Below are positions 1 to 10,999 of a stretch of DNA of 64,000 nucleotides, piece after piece. The position numbers and the translations under genes are program-made. The notes beneath the pieces are model-generated. The model saw only the letters and a program-made list of their open reading frames with translations, was not told the origin of the DNA and ran no database searches. Position 1 is the first letter of the stretch. Each line of letters opens with the position of its first letter. Origin of the DNA: Antedon mediterranea (taxonomy: Eukaryota > Echinodermata > Crinoidea > Comatulida > Antedonidae); the NCBI RefSeq assembly GCF_964355755.1, contig NC_092673.1, forward strand, positions 11,167,001 to 11,231,000, written 5' to 3'.

Positions 1-102
1 AATGATTCTAATGATCGTCGCTATGTAAACAAACAAAATACAGGGCAACATTTACCATTTTATTTTATAAACGCTGGTGTTGCTAGGTTGGTGTGAAAGG
101 GG
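1..102. mobile_element. TA-flanked MITE (TTCACACC family), partial copy cut by window edge
   Basis: The segment matches the interior and right end of the 560-bp element at 1513-2072. It ends in GGTGTGAAAGGGG followed by TA. This copy stops at the inner terminal motif, which in the longer copies is followed by about 90 bp more, so it looks like a shorter version of the family. The left part lies outside the window. No coding capacity is seen. Confidence 0.7.
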
Positions 103-780
103 TATACTAGACTAGCAGCGATGGATCATTCATCATGACATATAGCTACTCCACGGCGTAAATGGCTAACTACTACTACCAGCTAGATGTGACTAGTGGC
201 CTATTTATTTCGTAATTTAAAAAGTGGTTGCTTTATTCATATATGAATTATAATTACATGAATAGTTTTATGATTTTTCAAGTACAAAATAATTAGATTT
301 CATATAACGCATTATACTGTACATACAGCAATCGTATCAAGTTGGTTTGTTGACGACAGCTGATGAAAAAAAAAAAAAACTGTTCGGGGAGTCGGGATCG
401 CAACGCTATTAAAAAAAATAGTACACAGTTCATTCCTTTCTACCTTGTAGTGTAGTGTGAACCCTGGATGCAGCCCACGAATTTCACGTCGGCAATAGCT
501 GAGCTTAAATTGTCAGAGGATGGCATTCTCTTGCCGACCTAGAAACTACTGTAGGCTAGATCCGTCCTTTTAAGCCTCCTCCGCAACAACATAGTACTAT
601 GGATCGTATCATTGAGACTTTAACACTAACAGGCATATTCACCACCATATGGTGTTTAGTTAACAAACCATGGAATTAAGATGATCCTTGAATTCACTCA
701 ATCATTGCATCAAGCACTGCATGCTTTCTATCAAGCTGGCTGGGCACAGCGCGAGACCTATGGCATGTCAGGATGGACAT
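103..780. other. No recognisable gene
   Basis: AT-rich unique-looking sequence with a short A tract near 364-380. I see no coding segment, splice-framed exon or structured repeat here. Confidence 0.5.
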
Positions 781-1263
781 AACTATGTTAAGTTGACCTC
801 GCTCGTGTTATGTAGACATTGCTCGTGTTGAGTTTACACATCACTTGTGTTATGGAAATGTCGCTCGAGTTGAGTTTACACATCGCTCGTGTTGAGTTTA
901 CACATCGCTCGTGTTATGTTGACATCGCTCGAGTTGAGTTTACACATCGCTCGTGTTGAGTTTACACATCGCTCGTGTTATGTTGACATCGCTCGTGTTG
1001 AGTTTACACATCACTCGTGTTATGTTGACATCGCTCGTGTTAAGTTTTTACACATCGCTCGTGTTATGTTGACATCGCTCGTGTTGAGTTTTTACACATC
1101 CCGCGTGTTGAGTTTATAAACATCGCGCATGTTGAGTTTTTACACTTCGCACGTGTTGAGTTTTTACACATCGCACGTGTTGAGTTTTTACACATCGCAC
1201 TATTGAGTTTATACACATTGCACGTGCTGAGTCTTTACACATCGCGCATGTTGAGTTTATACC
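781..1263. repeat. Minisatellite, ~20-22 bp unit (TCGCTCGTGTTGAGTTTACA type)
   Basis: About two dozen head-to-tail copies of a unit near TCGCTCGTGTTGAGTTTACA alternate with a variant ending in ATGTTGACA. Units drift towards the right end, where TCGCACGTG and TCGCGCATG forms appear. Short open frames rich in HIARVEFT run through the array only because the unit lacks stops, and I do not call them genes. Confidence 0.9.
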
Positions 1264-1512
1264 AGTGATAAAGCCGAAGGCCGGATGGCAATCTATAATG
1301 TTATCGCAGTTCAAAAAGTGATTCTCCATGGAGAGGGAACCAATAAGATGGCGACTGCAATCAAGTTTTTACGCATCTCTCAGATCATCATGCAGAGAAG
1401 GAGAGGAGGTGTGGTTAGAATGTCCCGTTCTCGTCCCTTCTTCTCTTGTCATCAGAGAGAGTAGAAATCAGAGTAGAATGAATACAATGAAGGAATGTTG
1501 CTACTTATTATA
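1264..1512. other. Short spacer, no gene seen
   Basis: Sequence between the minisatellite and the MITE. A 76-codon open frame starting at 1328 has no recognisable domain and ends inside the MITE, so I do not call it a gene. Confidence 0.4.
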
Positions 1513-2072
1513 CCCCTTTCACACCAAAAGCAAAACTCCGGAGACACCCCGGAGTTGACGCCCCGCAGTTTGGTGTGAAAGGTAAAATCAAGCAACTCCG
1601 GAGTTTAAAACTGCGGGGTTGAACAGCTGAACATTCTCCGGAGAGCGAACTGCGGGGACATCCCGGTGTTTTGGTGTGAAAGGTACCAACATCAAACTCC
1701 GGAGTGTTTCGGGTCAAAAGGTCATCCTCACACGATCACTCATTGCTTTAGTTTTATTTAAATACTTTAAATATTTGTACAAAATATATAGCGGGTTTAA
1801 AAAATAATAAGTAGTATCAATAAAATATTATATTACTTCTGAGACTTTTGAAAGTAATTATTAAATTAAAAATATTGTTAATTAAAATTATTCTAATGAT
1901 CGTTGTGATGTAAACAAACAAAATAGAGGTCGACATTTACAATTTTATTTTATAAACCCCGGTGTTGCTAGGTTGGTGTGAAAGGGGTATCTCCGGAGTT
2001 TCTCGACGTTTTGAATGGTCATAAACCCCGGGGTGTCTCCGGAGACACTCCAGAGTTTTGGTGTGAAAGGGG
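1513..2072. mobile_element. 560-bp TA-flanked MITE (TTCACACC family), copy 2
   Basis: The element starts CCCCTTTCACACC and ends GGTGTGAAAGGGG, with TA on both outer sides (1511-1512 and 2073-2074), as expected for a 2-bp TA target duplication. The interior repeats the palindrome CTCCGGAG many times. Near 1975-1989 there is a second internal GGTGTGAAAGGGGTA, so the right end looks doubled. An equal-length copy lies at 60661-61220. It has no coding capacity. A TA duplication fits Tc1/mariner-type mobilisation, but the superfamily is not proven. Confidence 0.85.
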
Positions 2073-2074
2073 TA

Positions 2075-4289
2075 CTAGCTAGTAGAAATAGGGGTCCAAA
2101 TAATAGAATACAGGTCAACCCGTACCCATACCAACTCTTATTCAAATTTTGGCTCACTCGTACCCAACATTTTTTAGCTTGTCCGCCTGTACCATCATAA
2201 TAATTAATATAGTCATAGGTCCAGAGCCAAATCTAGCTACAGGCCTATAGGCTACTTTCTACCAGGCTGATAGTCTGATAATGGTACTGAGCTATCATAC
2301 CTAATAGAGTACTGTATTTAGTTACAGTAGGTCTAACTTTGGTACATACAAAGGCATAGGTAGCCTTGCATGGTACACCTAGGTTGTCCTCGGTAGGCTT
2401 TGTTTTTCTTTTGACAATCTAATAAGGGACCCTGCAACACTGGAGACAGAGAAGGAATGATGATAATCAGACTTAAATGTTTTATTTTAGAGATTACTAT
2501 TTCATTTCGCATTACATTGTCACTCACATTTCACTTTTCAATGTCTCAACAATTTTGTATTTTTATTTTTCAAATTTTACTTGTTTTACAAAAGCGTAGC
2601 TAAATTATACAATGCCATTAAAAAAAATTATCATGATAGTAATAAAAAAAAATATTCAACTCGCATACATACTAACCCTATAGTATAGCAGAACATACAC
2701 GATACTCCTATCCTATATGGGATATTCAAAAATTGTAGTTACTGTATTGTTCCTAATAAACGCCCCGCCACTAATGAATGCTCAATAAATATGCATGTGT
2801 ATCCAGTCCATAGGAGCCATAAAATAGTAAGAAGCCAAATTTTTTTCACAATGATGTACCCACCTACCGATGTTTGTAAGCGCCTTATACTCTACCTTTT
2901 AATAATAACCAAACTAGGGTAATTTTAAGCTAGGCCACAGCCTTTCGGTTCTGCTTTGTTTACTTCCGCTGCGTGTCGCGGGAAAGATTGCTGCTTCAGC
3001 ACACTAAAATACGCTCGATAAATCCCGCTCAACTATTGTTTCTACTGTACCACCGTACAGCTAGGCTAGGCCTAGTATGTTGATAAACAAGCTTATTAAA
3101 TTTCTTCGGTATATTTCTATCTAACAGAGTTAGTGTACACTTGCGTTTTATAAACTCTCGACAAATTTAAATCACCGACAAAGTTGTTAAATCGACTTTT
3201 AAATCTGTTATAATTCTACAATAAACTAGATTTAATTCGTCACTATGACAAATTATAAGTTATATGCATTCATTTAAATAAAGATAATTGATTTTCAAAT
3301 AATATATTGATTGATTGATTTTCTCAGAATTTTCAATAATTTATAATAATTATATTATAGGATCTTGCTAACGCGAATACAGTAGCCGGTATCACAATCC
3401 GATCAAAGATCCCTCTGTGTATAATGTCATGAACCACATTTGTTGTTACATAATAATAAAGACATAAGTTACTTTTTATCTAGATTTTATTATAAATCAT
3501 GTGTACTATACACTAAGAAATAAAATTGAACCAACAATACGGATAATTGGATAATAAGAAAAAATCTTATTTCGTTTCATTTCCTAAGGTGAGACTCGAT
3601 TTCGGTACCTTGAATGCCATAGACATGAGCACAGACCACCGAGTCATACACAACTGACTAAAGAGTTGTAGAAAGAATCCTCTGTGTATTTACTATGCAG
3701 TAACCATATTTTAGATTATTACATACTGCAATGAATTATAATTTTTTACTATGATGACATTTTAAAAAATTTCAAAAAAATGATGCACTGTCAAACTATA
3801 TATTTTTAACTTGAACATTTTAAATAAAGAAAGTTAATGTTAAGTTTGTTATTTCGGAGAGTTTGTTTGATTGGAGAAATTAATTTAAAAAAATTTAAAA
3901 TGCAATTAATGATGACTTAATCAACTGGCCACTTCTTTGAGTTGAGATAATACGTAAGAAAGAACATGGAAGGCTTGTTGTAATCATTCAACAATCGAGA
4001 TAATTTATTGTGTAAATTCTCCATTATAGTTGTGTAACTTCTTATACGCTGGCATCGTCTCAACTAGCCACACTACTGTAGCCAGTGAGATTTCTATTAT
4101 ACGTCGACGTCGCCTGGCCTGGCATTTATGCAAATCTGAAATCAACTTAGATAGGCATACGTTCTACAACAATTACGTAATCATTAGCCCGTTTACGCAT
4201 ACACTGCCGTTACATTCATAATAAATCATTCATATGATACTGTACATACACTTCAAGAAAATGAAATGAAAAATAGGTGTTCCCGAGCA
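2075..4289. other. 2.2 kb AT-rich DNA without recognisable features
   Basis: No coding exon, RNA gene or terminal inverted repeat was recognised. Small low-complexity pieces occur, such as GATT repeats near 3308-3322. Any 5' exons of CFAP77 could lie here or further left, but I found none with recognisable sequence. Confidence 0.4.
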
Positions 4290-4703
4290 TTCTGACGATC
4301 TATATTTTAAATTTTTAAATTCTACATATTCGAATCTCTTCAACGTGGTAATATGTTGTTGCTCAGACAATTTTCTTTCGAAATTGCTATCTTTGTGTTT
4401 CATTTTTGATAACCTTCCCTCCCAAAATTGCTATCTACGTGTTTCATTTTGATGACGTGTTTCATTTCATTTATTTCGTCTCACATAATTATAACAAAAA
4501 ATAATTGAAATAAATGAAATGAAATGGAAAAAAAAATAACAAACAATACAGAGAGACAGTATTCCCAAAAGCGAACTAAATCAAACTATCAAGTGGGTCT
4601 CCAGCAAAACAAAATCAATCAACAATAAAATACAAAATTACAACATTAAAAACAACGTGAAGATTAAAAAAGTACAAAATATCTATACAAAAGTTACCCA
4701 AGA

Positions 4704-4765
4704 CATTATCATTATTATTATTATTGTTATTATTGTTATTATTATTATTATTATTATTTTTATTA

Positions 4766-4797
<32 letters not shown>

Positions 4798-4852
4798 GTT
4801 ATTGTTATTGTTATTGTTATTATTATTATTATTACTGTTATAATTATCACAG
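4704..4852. repeat. (ATT)n/(GTTATT)n microsatellite in the LINE 3' region
   Basis: A run of ATT units with GTTATT interruptions. On the - strand it is an AAT-rich tract downstream of the LINE coding remnant, consistent with an expanded 3' tail. Open frames of isoleucine and valine across it are artefacts. Confidence 0.9.
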
Positions 4853-4882
4853 ATATCAAATGAAGTTTCAATTTTTCGCAGA

Positions 4883-5742
4883 TTAATGGCCGATAGTTGT
4901 AAAAGAATAAAAGGAAATATTTAGCTTAAAATAACATTTTAATTTATTAGTAAATAAGCCTAAGTTAATCGGGAGCGTATTTCTAAGATCCTGAGGCAAC
5001 CTATCCCATGAGCGTTGAAACTGCTTAAATGTAGACAATTTAGAATTGTCAGTCCTACCAAACTTGTGAACAAATCTTAGATCATTGTCACGCCTGAGGT
5101 TAATCTGAACAAAATCAAAAATTTTAAAATTATATTTGTTATAGAGACATTTGGAAACAAAGGAAATCAATAGGTAATTTATACGACCATCAAAGGACGG
5201 AAGACCAAGAACTCCAAGTCTCTGCTCATAAGACAGGGTGCCCCAGGATTTAGGTATACAAACCCTGGTCATGCGGCGTTGAACCCTCTCTAAAGATTCA
5301 ATCTCTCCCTTTCGATACGGAAACCACGCCGGCATCCCATACTCCATAATAGGTCTAACAAGAGCAATTAAAAAGCTTTGGGATAACGATGTGGTTTCTA
5401 AAACGCACGACCCTCATGATAAACCCCAGAAGCCTGGACGCCTTAGCCTTAACATTTGCGACATTGGTACCCCATTCAAGCTTGTGTGTAAAGGTAATCC
5501 CAATATATTTAAAACACTCCACCCTCTCAATAACAATCTCCCCAATTAGATAATTGATTGCACTGTTCTTAAGTTTGGCTGATCTAGTAAACCGTATGTG
5601 CTTACATTTAATAGGATTAAGCGGTAATTTATTAAGAACACTCCAATTATAAATTTCGTTTATGTTGTTCTGCAATGCAGCACTGTCTTCGGTAGATCTT
5701 ATTGCCCTGTAGACTGCTACATCGTCGGCATAAAGTAAAATA
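4883..5742 (-). pseudogene. Reverse transcriptase C-terminal fragment of a LINE, one frameshift
   Basis: Two adjoining - strand frames (5742 to 5355, then 5347 to 4883) read as one RT tail. The first opens with NILLYADDVAVYRA, which contains the YADD catalytic box, and continues through LNKLPLNPIKCKHIRF to a thumb-like segment with FKYIGITF. The second begins MEYGMPAWFPYRKGEIESLE, matching the usual LINE 'EYG..W.P....I..LE..QRR' region, and continues to PRDLR-like terminal motifs. Everything upstream of YADD (endonuclease and most RT fingers/palm) is absent. The clade is not certain: the C-terminal motifs fit CR1/Jockey-like groups. It is not functional. Confidence 0.8.
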
Positions 5743-6050
5743 TTCATTTTGATGACGTCATCATGTTAAAAATTGGATAAAATGGTGGGTCCTGTGTTTA
5801 CCTATTCTGCACTATATGTAGTACGTATACAGTGTATACTGTATATTTAGACGTGACACTGACAGAAAATAGAGGACAAACTAACATTTTATTTTCTTCA
5901 GGTCACACTGGCATTATCATTTTTCTGTGCACAATATTCTAACGTATGACGTGCACATGGTGTTTGCACAGCGGATAACTTGTACATAGTGACGAGTTCA
6001 AATCTATTTGTAATTAAGATTCTGTACTGTTCTTAATATCTGCAAGCATA

Positions 6051-6283
6051 GAGTATCAGAGATGCCAAGACCAAGCACTTGATAATCTTGATGGCATCAA
6101 AACCATAGTTGATGATATCTTAGTAATTGGTAGAGGAAACACTATGAAAGAAGCTATCCAGATCACAACAAAAACTTGCAAAACCTCATTAAACATGCTT
6201 TACAAATAAAATTAAACAAGAAAAAATTAAAAGCTTGGACTTTTACAGAGATTAAGTTTATTGGGACACTGAAGCTGAAGTAT
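6051..6283 (+). pseudogene. Gypsy-type reverse transcriptase fragment
   Basis: The + strand translation gives FQRC-like text as QRCQDQALDNLDGIKTIVDD, then ILVIGRG, and after a one-base frameshift near 6160 DHNKNLQNLIKHALQIKLN followed by KKLKAW-FTEIKFIGTL. In Ty3/Gypsy polymerases the corresponding block runs from the FQ..MD palm region through the 'DDIL' catalytic aspartates to the 'F.G' motif. No protease, RNase H, integrase or LTR accompanies it, so it is an isolated scrap of about 75 codons. Confidence 0.75.
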
Positions 6284-6589
6284 TATGATCCTACTATGGT
6301 GCTTGAACACGTTGTTTTATTGTTTTATTAAAATACTAAATTACAGCTACTACAGTATATGAATAAAGCGAAATAAAAAAAAAACTTTATTTATTTGGGT
6401 GTAGTTCCTGATGAACCAGAGGGGTACCATCACGTAACAATTGTTCAAGATAACACGGCCATGGGGGACACATTTAGAACAGTATTTCATTTTAACAAAC
6501 TACAGTAGTACAGTATTTTACGAACCTTTTTGTTGATTTTTGTGCTGTTTAACTATTTGTGACTCTACACCAGTGGACAGGGCCTGCTG

Positions 6590-7314
6590 GCGATTTTTTT
6601 TTTCGTACATAAGTTGGGGACCCCTCATGAAACGTCACAAAATAAACATGAATAATTCATCATTTAAAATTAAAATTATAGTTTCTATTAATACTATTAG
6701 GCCTAATTATTAGTCTCTAAACCCATGTCTATTCTAGTAGTAGCTGTGTGGGTGTGTGTGACGTGTGTGTGTTAGATATGACCAAACTATCTTTGGTATG
6801 ACACAATCCGAGTAATAAGTCAGCAAAATTAAACAATAAACATTACAGAAAAATACATTTTTTATTCTGTGAGTCAAATCTTCCCATCTCATGTGTTCAT
6901 ATACGCGCATTTTTAAAGTTCCTTTGAGTACATGCATATTGTTTGATAATAAAATAGCAGAATTAAAAAAATACATTGCACAAATTATACACATTCTTTA
7001 TTCTTGTGGGTCTAAGCTTTCTTTGGGCTATGTCCAATGAATTACTACTTAGTTTAATGTCTTGCCTAGCTGTCGATTAGCCTCGACTCGACACATTTTG
7101 TGTGAAGAAGAGTGCGCGAAGGCAATCACGTGAATTGACTTAGAATCCTAGGCCTACTGTAGAAAGAAAGTATCGTATCGCAGTTGTGTAATCACTTCTT
7201 GTTGCTATACGCTTGGGTGCACACGGAACAACAAATTAAACTGATGAATTATTCATGTTTATTTTGTGACGTTTCATGAGGGGTCCCCAACTTATGTACG
7301 AAAAAAAAAATCGC
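6590..7314. mobile_element. 725-bp MITE with 73-bp TIRs and 9-bp TSD (Mutator-like)
   Basis: 6590-6662 and 7242-7314 are perfect inverted repeats by eye, beginning GCGATTTTTTTTTTCGTAC. Immediately outside lie identical GGCCTGCTG copies (6581-6589 and 7315-7323), a perfect 9-bp target duplication. A 9-bp duplication with long TIRs is typical of Mutator-like elements. The interior has no transposase. The right end lies only 69 bp upstream of a CFAP77 exon, so the insertion is intronic. Confidence 0.9.
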
Positions 7315-7383
7315 GGCCTGCTGTGTATTTTAAATAAAATTTTATTTTATACACATTTTGATTTCTAAATTTGTATTTTCCAG

Positions 7384-7724
7384 TCGGAACTAGGAAAATC
7401 TCTGAAACGAGGATTCACTTTACCTTCAGAAGAATTCACATTTGGGCGTGCAAACCAATCCAAAGATGGGGGTGCTGCAGAGGCAATAACAGGCTGGACA
7501 CCACTGGCATCTATACCTCCTGGTAAAGGAAGAAAGGAAAAGAAACAAGAACGTGACTTTATTGCATTGAACAAAGCATGTGTGGGTGTAGGCCTGATTA
7601 CAGCACAAGAACATTTTCAATACAGAGCAACTCATGATGTCAGGAGACAAGCTTCAGAAGAAGAAAAAAATAAAACAAAGATTAAAAGAATTCCAGCAAC
7701 AGTCACATTTGGTGTCCCTACAAG
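7384..7724 (+). CDS. CFAP77: CFAP77, internal exon (DUF4483 family, N-terminal half)
   Basis: CFAP77 is an axonemal microtubule inner protein of motile cilia, located near the outer junction where the B-tubule joins the A-tubule. This exon gives 113 codons plus two bases, starting SELGKSLKRGFTLP and continuing through DGGAAEAITGW, DFIALNKACVGVGLITAQEH and ending VTFGVPTR. Vertebrate CFAP77, as I remember it, has the matching order 'ELGK', 'GG..EAI..W', 'YIAMN..AVKAGLVTA.E' and 'TFG'. The exon follows TTTTCCAG and is closed by GTATTA, in phase 2, and it joins the next exon to restore an Arg codon. Earlier exons were not found in the window. Frames running past 7724 read into the intron. Confidence 0.9.
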
Positions 7725-7961
7725 GTATTATGTTAAGCAACATTGGGCGCGGTTGCATTTTGGGATGGGAGACCGTTTGGGAATATCGCATTGGGTGCTC
7801 TATCAGAGAGGATAGTGTAATGATGGGAATCGGAATAAGTGATATTCAGTTATCTTTAATTGTAACTTGCAATTTGCTTGGCTGCGAACAGTTATAGGCG
7901 TGCTGTTTTAACAACAAACAAAGTGATAATTATTAAATTATTGTAATATTTTTTTTTTCAG

Positions 7962-8067
7962 ACCATCTACACCAGTTTTTGATCTGATTGAACATAAGTA
8001 TCAAGATAGGTGGTTGCAGGAGAGGAGAAAAACAGAATTAGCAAAAAGAGAACGTGTTGAAGAAAAG
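7962..8067 (+). CDS. CFAP77: CFAP77, internal exon (helical segment)
   Basis: Acceptor TTTTTTTTCAG and donor GTAATG frame this 106-base exon. One base completes the Arg codon left by the previous exon and 35 codons follow: PSTPVFDLIEHKYQDRW, then QERRKTELAKRERVEEK. The block 'RPSTP.FDLL.H.Y...W..E' is the most conserved part of CFAP77 that I recognise. The charged helix that follows fits a filament-like protein lying along tubulin. The preceding intron is only 237 bp, whereas the next is 4863 bp. Confidence 0.92.
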
Positions 8068-8156
8068 GTAATGGCAGTTCAACATATTATTTTGTTGATG
8101 ATACAATATCTAATATATTAAATGATTTACTAACTAGAAAGCTACTCTAGGAGTGC

Positions 8157-9076
8157 ATACCTCCGCCTACTGTAAAATTCTTCTACATAAGATTTCTCGG
8201 GGAATATAATAATATATATTTATGTGTGTCTTAACACGTTCACTGCCACGGCGTGTCGCTACTTGCCAAGACGTAATACTACGTCAAAATCGTAGCACTT
8301 TTGTATTGTATGTAGAATCGCTGGCAGTGGTGATTGGAACAGGAATTATCGCATGGCAGTTGATGTGATGATGTACGTAAACGATAATCTAAAAATAAAT
8401 GTCATATGTTTGTTTGTGTTTATTCCCTCATGCATTGAATATGGTTGATACGATGGCGCCCTCACACTCAATATAATCATCTCAAACGGGACTTGGCACT
8501 GGGACAGAAATTACGGAAAATGCCTTGGCAGTCAATGTGTTAATGCTGTTTGTGACTTATGCTAAATTTTTTTTCCCTGCAAGCATGTGTGTATGCCAGT
8601 TTGGTGTAATGGTTATGTATAGCCTTTCAATTAACAATAGCTTCAGTTGACTAACAATAGAACAGCAACGCGAAAATCAAACGAGTGAATTTGCAAAGAA
8701 ATAGGTTTTTTAAACTACATTAAATCAAATCAATCAAATTATGTTTTAAAATTACAAATCACAAATTATAACTCTTGCCTCTTGTACAAAAATGAAGTTT
8801 TTTGGACAAGTAGAGAAAATGCAATTTTACTTGTTACGTAAGACTGCTCGCCGGCTTTTGAAAATTCTGTCCTATCTTTTAACACTTAGCAGGTCTGAAA
8901 AGTATACTAAAAAGTGGTCCAGAATTGGGACCATGGTCCCAAAATTAATGGAATGGTTCTTGACCAATATCTATCTGTATATTCATTTTGGTAAAGATCT
9001 TATAATTACTTTTTGAGTAATCCTGCTAACAAACAAACACATGCGATGGAATTACATACCTCCTTGGCGGAGGTAT
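8157..9076 (+). mobile_element. Possible element ending in CCTTGGCGGAGGT (widespread marine-invertebrate repeat)
   Basis: The right part (about 8915-9076) contains TTTTTGAGTAATCCTGCTAA, then ACAAACAAACAC and ACCTCCTTGGCGGAGGTAT. I recognise this as the end of a repeat common in marine invertebrate genomes. ATACCTCCGCC at 8157-8167 is the exact reverse complement of GGCGGAGGTAT at 9066-9076, so the two may be termini of one 920-bp element. I see no clear target duplication and did not assign a family. It lies in the CFAP77 intron and contains the piggyBac-like MITE. Confidence 0.5.
8235..8539. mobile_element. 305-bp piggyBac-like MITE flanked by TTAA
   Basis: The left end CACGTTCACTGCCA and right end TGGCAGTCAATGTG are imperfect inverted repeats, and TTAA lies immediately outside each (8231-8234 and 8540-8543). 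TTAA duplication is the hallmark of piggyBac-type insertion. The interior is non-coding and contains further inverted pieces (CACTGCCACGGCG, TACTACGTC). It is intronic in CFAP77. Confidence 0.8.
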
Positions 9077-9079
9077 ATA

Positions 9080-9919
9080 ATGCCATTAAAAAAGCCACAT
9101 GACATATCTACCCTCTGCTGGCACAACACAGCAACTCAAACCGTGCTATATTCCCTGTGTGACAACCTAATTTGCATATCAAAGATGCACATGGAATAAA
9201 ACATTGGAGGTCAAAAGAACCGACGCTTGATTCTCCTTTTATTGTTTTCTCCGTAACAACACTCATCAAAAATCAAAAAGTCGGTTTGTTCTTCCTATCT
9301 AATCGGTGTATTCGGTACCTCCCGGAAGCGATTGGGGATTTGAACTGCATAAAATAATAAAGATAATGTTACTAAACAAACTGATAATCAACATACCGGA
9401 TAGCAGAACATAGCGGATACCCTGCACCAAGAGTATCCACTTATTACAGGTTTTAGCTGTATATAATTTTCATTATACTGTACTCTATATACTATGGAAT
9501 ATTTTTTATTTATTATTTCAATTCTCCCAGAGGGCCCAGTTATGATCAGTGGCCTATTAAAAAATCTGTTAGCATGCCTGATCCGCGCAAACGCAACATG
9601 GACGTATTAATTCATCATTAAAATATGAACACCAAAAATGACTAAGCCATCCTATGACATGAAGTAAATATGACAGTGATGAATTGTGTCTATTGCCATG
9701 TTTCCGCAGCGAAAACAAAAATTGTTGGTTAAATTTTAATTTACTAATTAAAGATGCATGATCAGTCAAAACCAAACAACCAATCACAATGCAATAATTT
9801 GTCCTTCAGGTCAATGGTTAAAAATTATCACATTTTAATGAGATAATTATTGGTAAATTTTTCTCGAGCGGAATTATTCAATTCATCGGTTAATTTTTGG
9901 CTGCAGTATATATTATACA
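9080..9919. other. Intronic DNA, nothing recognised
   Basis: Part of the large CFAP77 intron. Only short frames without recognisable domains occur. No TIR or RNA motif was seen. Confidence 0.4.
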
Positions 9920-10450
9920 ATTAGCTTTGAAGGGATTACGATCCATCTTTTATTCAAATTTTTAACATGATGAAGTCATCAAAATGACATATGAAGATAG
10001 CTATTTCGGAAGAAAATTGTCTGAGCAATTACGTTACAATTTGAAAACATTTGGGAACATAGAAGCAAGATGCACCCTCTTTTAAATGTGATGAACTTTT
10101 ACAAAGGAGATGAAAATCCGAAAATTTGAATACAACTGACCATATGATGACGTCACAAAATCCGATATTTTTTATAATTAAACATATTCCATAATAAGCT
10201 TTAATCATGAGGGATTGAAATATACTGTAAATAGGAAATTCAGTAACTCGTGTTATTCTAATTTTTTGATGTGAACATAATAAAAATTAAATTTGTTTCA
10301 CTCATATGAATTGATTGAGAAAGATCATATTAAAATCGAGAAGAAAATAGAGGTACACATCAGCGCGATGCCCTCTATTAAATGGGATTATCTAGTAAAA
10401 AAGAGAAAAAAAAATCCTATTTTAATAATATGAGTGGCCATACAATGATG
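9920..10450 (-). repeat. Dispersed CRE-palindrome repeat, inverted partial copy
   Basis: Reverse-orientation copy of the family described at 4290-6015: AACATGATGAAGTCATC, then TTGTCTGAGCAA, and TGATGACGTCAC near 10143. Unit-like blocks (ATGCCCTCT at 10371, CACCCTCTTTTAAATGTGATG at 10073) recur, so it includes pieces of two internal units. Confidence 0.6.
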
Positions 10451-10999
10451 TTGAAACATCCGCTAGGTAAAAATGTTACATGAATTCATATGTTAAACAG
10501 GGTCTTTGTTTTGCATTAGCAGTTCCAAAGATTTTCCCCATGATACAGTATAGGGAATAATTCATTGTCTGAAAGTACAATTTTAGACTAACATGAAACA
10601 TGTATGTCATTTTAGTGTCAAATTTGTAATCAATTTCATTTACCCTCAATTTTTAATACTATACATACGTAAGTGCGGCTACATGATTTGTGAGTGTTTT
10701 TCCAGCAGCTACCCTAGCAGCGCGATGATATATCATTTTCGATTACTGCATGAACTAATTCCAGGATTTGCCGTCACATCATGAATATTCATGTTAGGAT
10801 TCAGGCCCTCTATAGTTTCTGCCTTAACCTAATAAGGAAAAAAATAATGCTTCCGGTTGATTAACATTTGCTTTAGATTACAATTTTCTTGGGCAGATAT
10901 TTTTTTTTTCGATCCAATTTTTGGTCAAAGTGAACTTTTATGTACCATTAAAATGGCCTATTAAACAAAAATATTTTTAAAAAAAATATTTTCAGGGGA
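10451..10999. other. Intronic DNA, nothing recognised
   Basis: No supported feature. A 63-codon open frame at 10593 has no domain signature or splice framing. Confidence 0.4.

Larger units (their letters stand above)
4458..5742 (-). mobile_element. 5'-truncated non-LTR retrotransposon (LINE) insertion with 15-bp TSD
   Basis: The insertion lies between two copies of TTCATTTTGATGACG (4443-4457 and 5743-5757), a 15-bp target site duplication. The coding part lies on the - strand at the high-coordinate side and the simple-sequence tail at the low side. This is the polarity of a LINE that was copied from its 3' end and stopped inside the reverse transcriptase. The host sequence is the CRE-palindrome repeat, so this LINE is younger than that repeat copy. 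Confidence 0.8.
4290..6015 (+). repeat. Dispersed CRE-palindrome repeat, copy split by a LINE
   Basis: The flanks 4290-4457 and about 5758-6015 are two halves of one repeat. In other copies (near 12050-12470, 41880-42370 and, inverted, 48128-48340) the same halves are contiguous. Shared landmarks are AAATTGCTATCT, TTTCATTTTGATGACG, TCATCATGTTAAAAATTGG and a run of TATACAGTATA motifs. TGACGTCA lies exactly at the break. The family is non-coding and unnamed here. Confidence 0.75.

Noticed and set aside
889-1329. Open frames rich in HIARVEFT on + and QHVRCVKT on -
   Set aside because: Translations of the 20-bp minisatellite in both directions.
1114-1558. 76-codon + strand frame MEREPIRWRLQSS as an upstream CFAP77 exon
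   Set aside because: No similarity to the CFAP77 N-terminus, no donor site, and it runs into a MITE.
4657-4871. Isoleucine/valine frames on both strands
   Set aside because: Translation of an ATT microsatellite.
7567-7897. Continuation of the CFAP77 frame past 7724 into the following sequence
   Set aside because: A donor GTATTA and loss of conserved sequence mark the exon end; the next exon restores the conserved RPSTP block.
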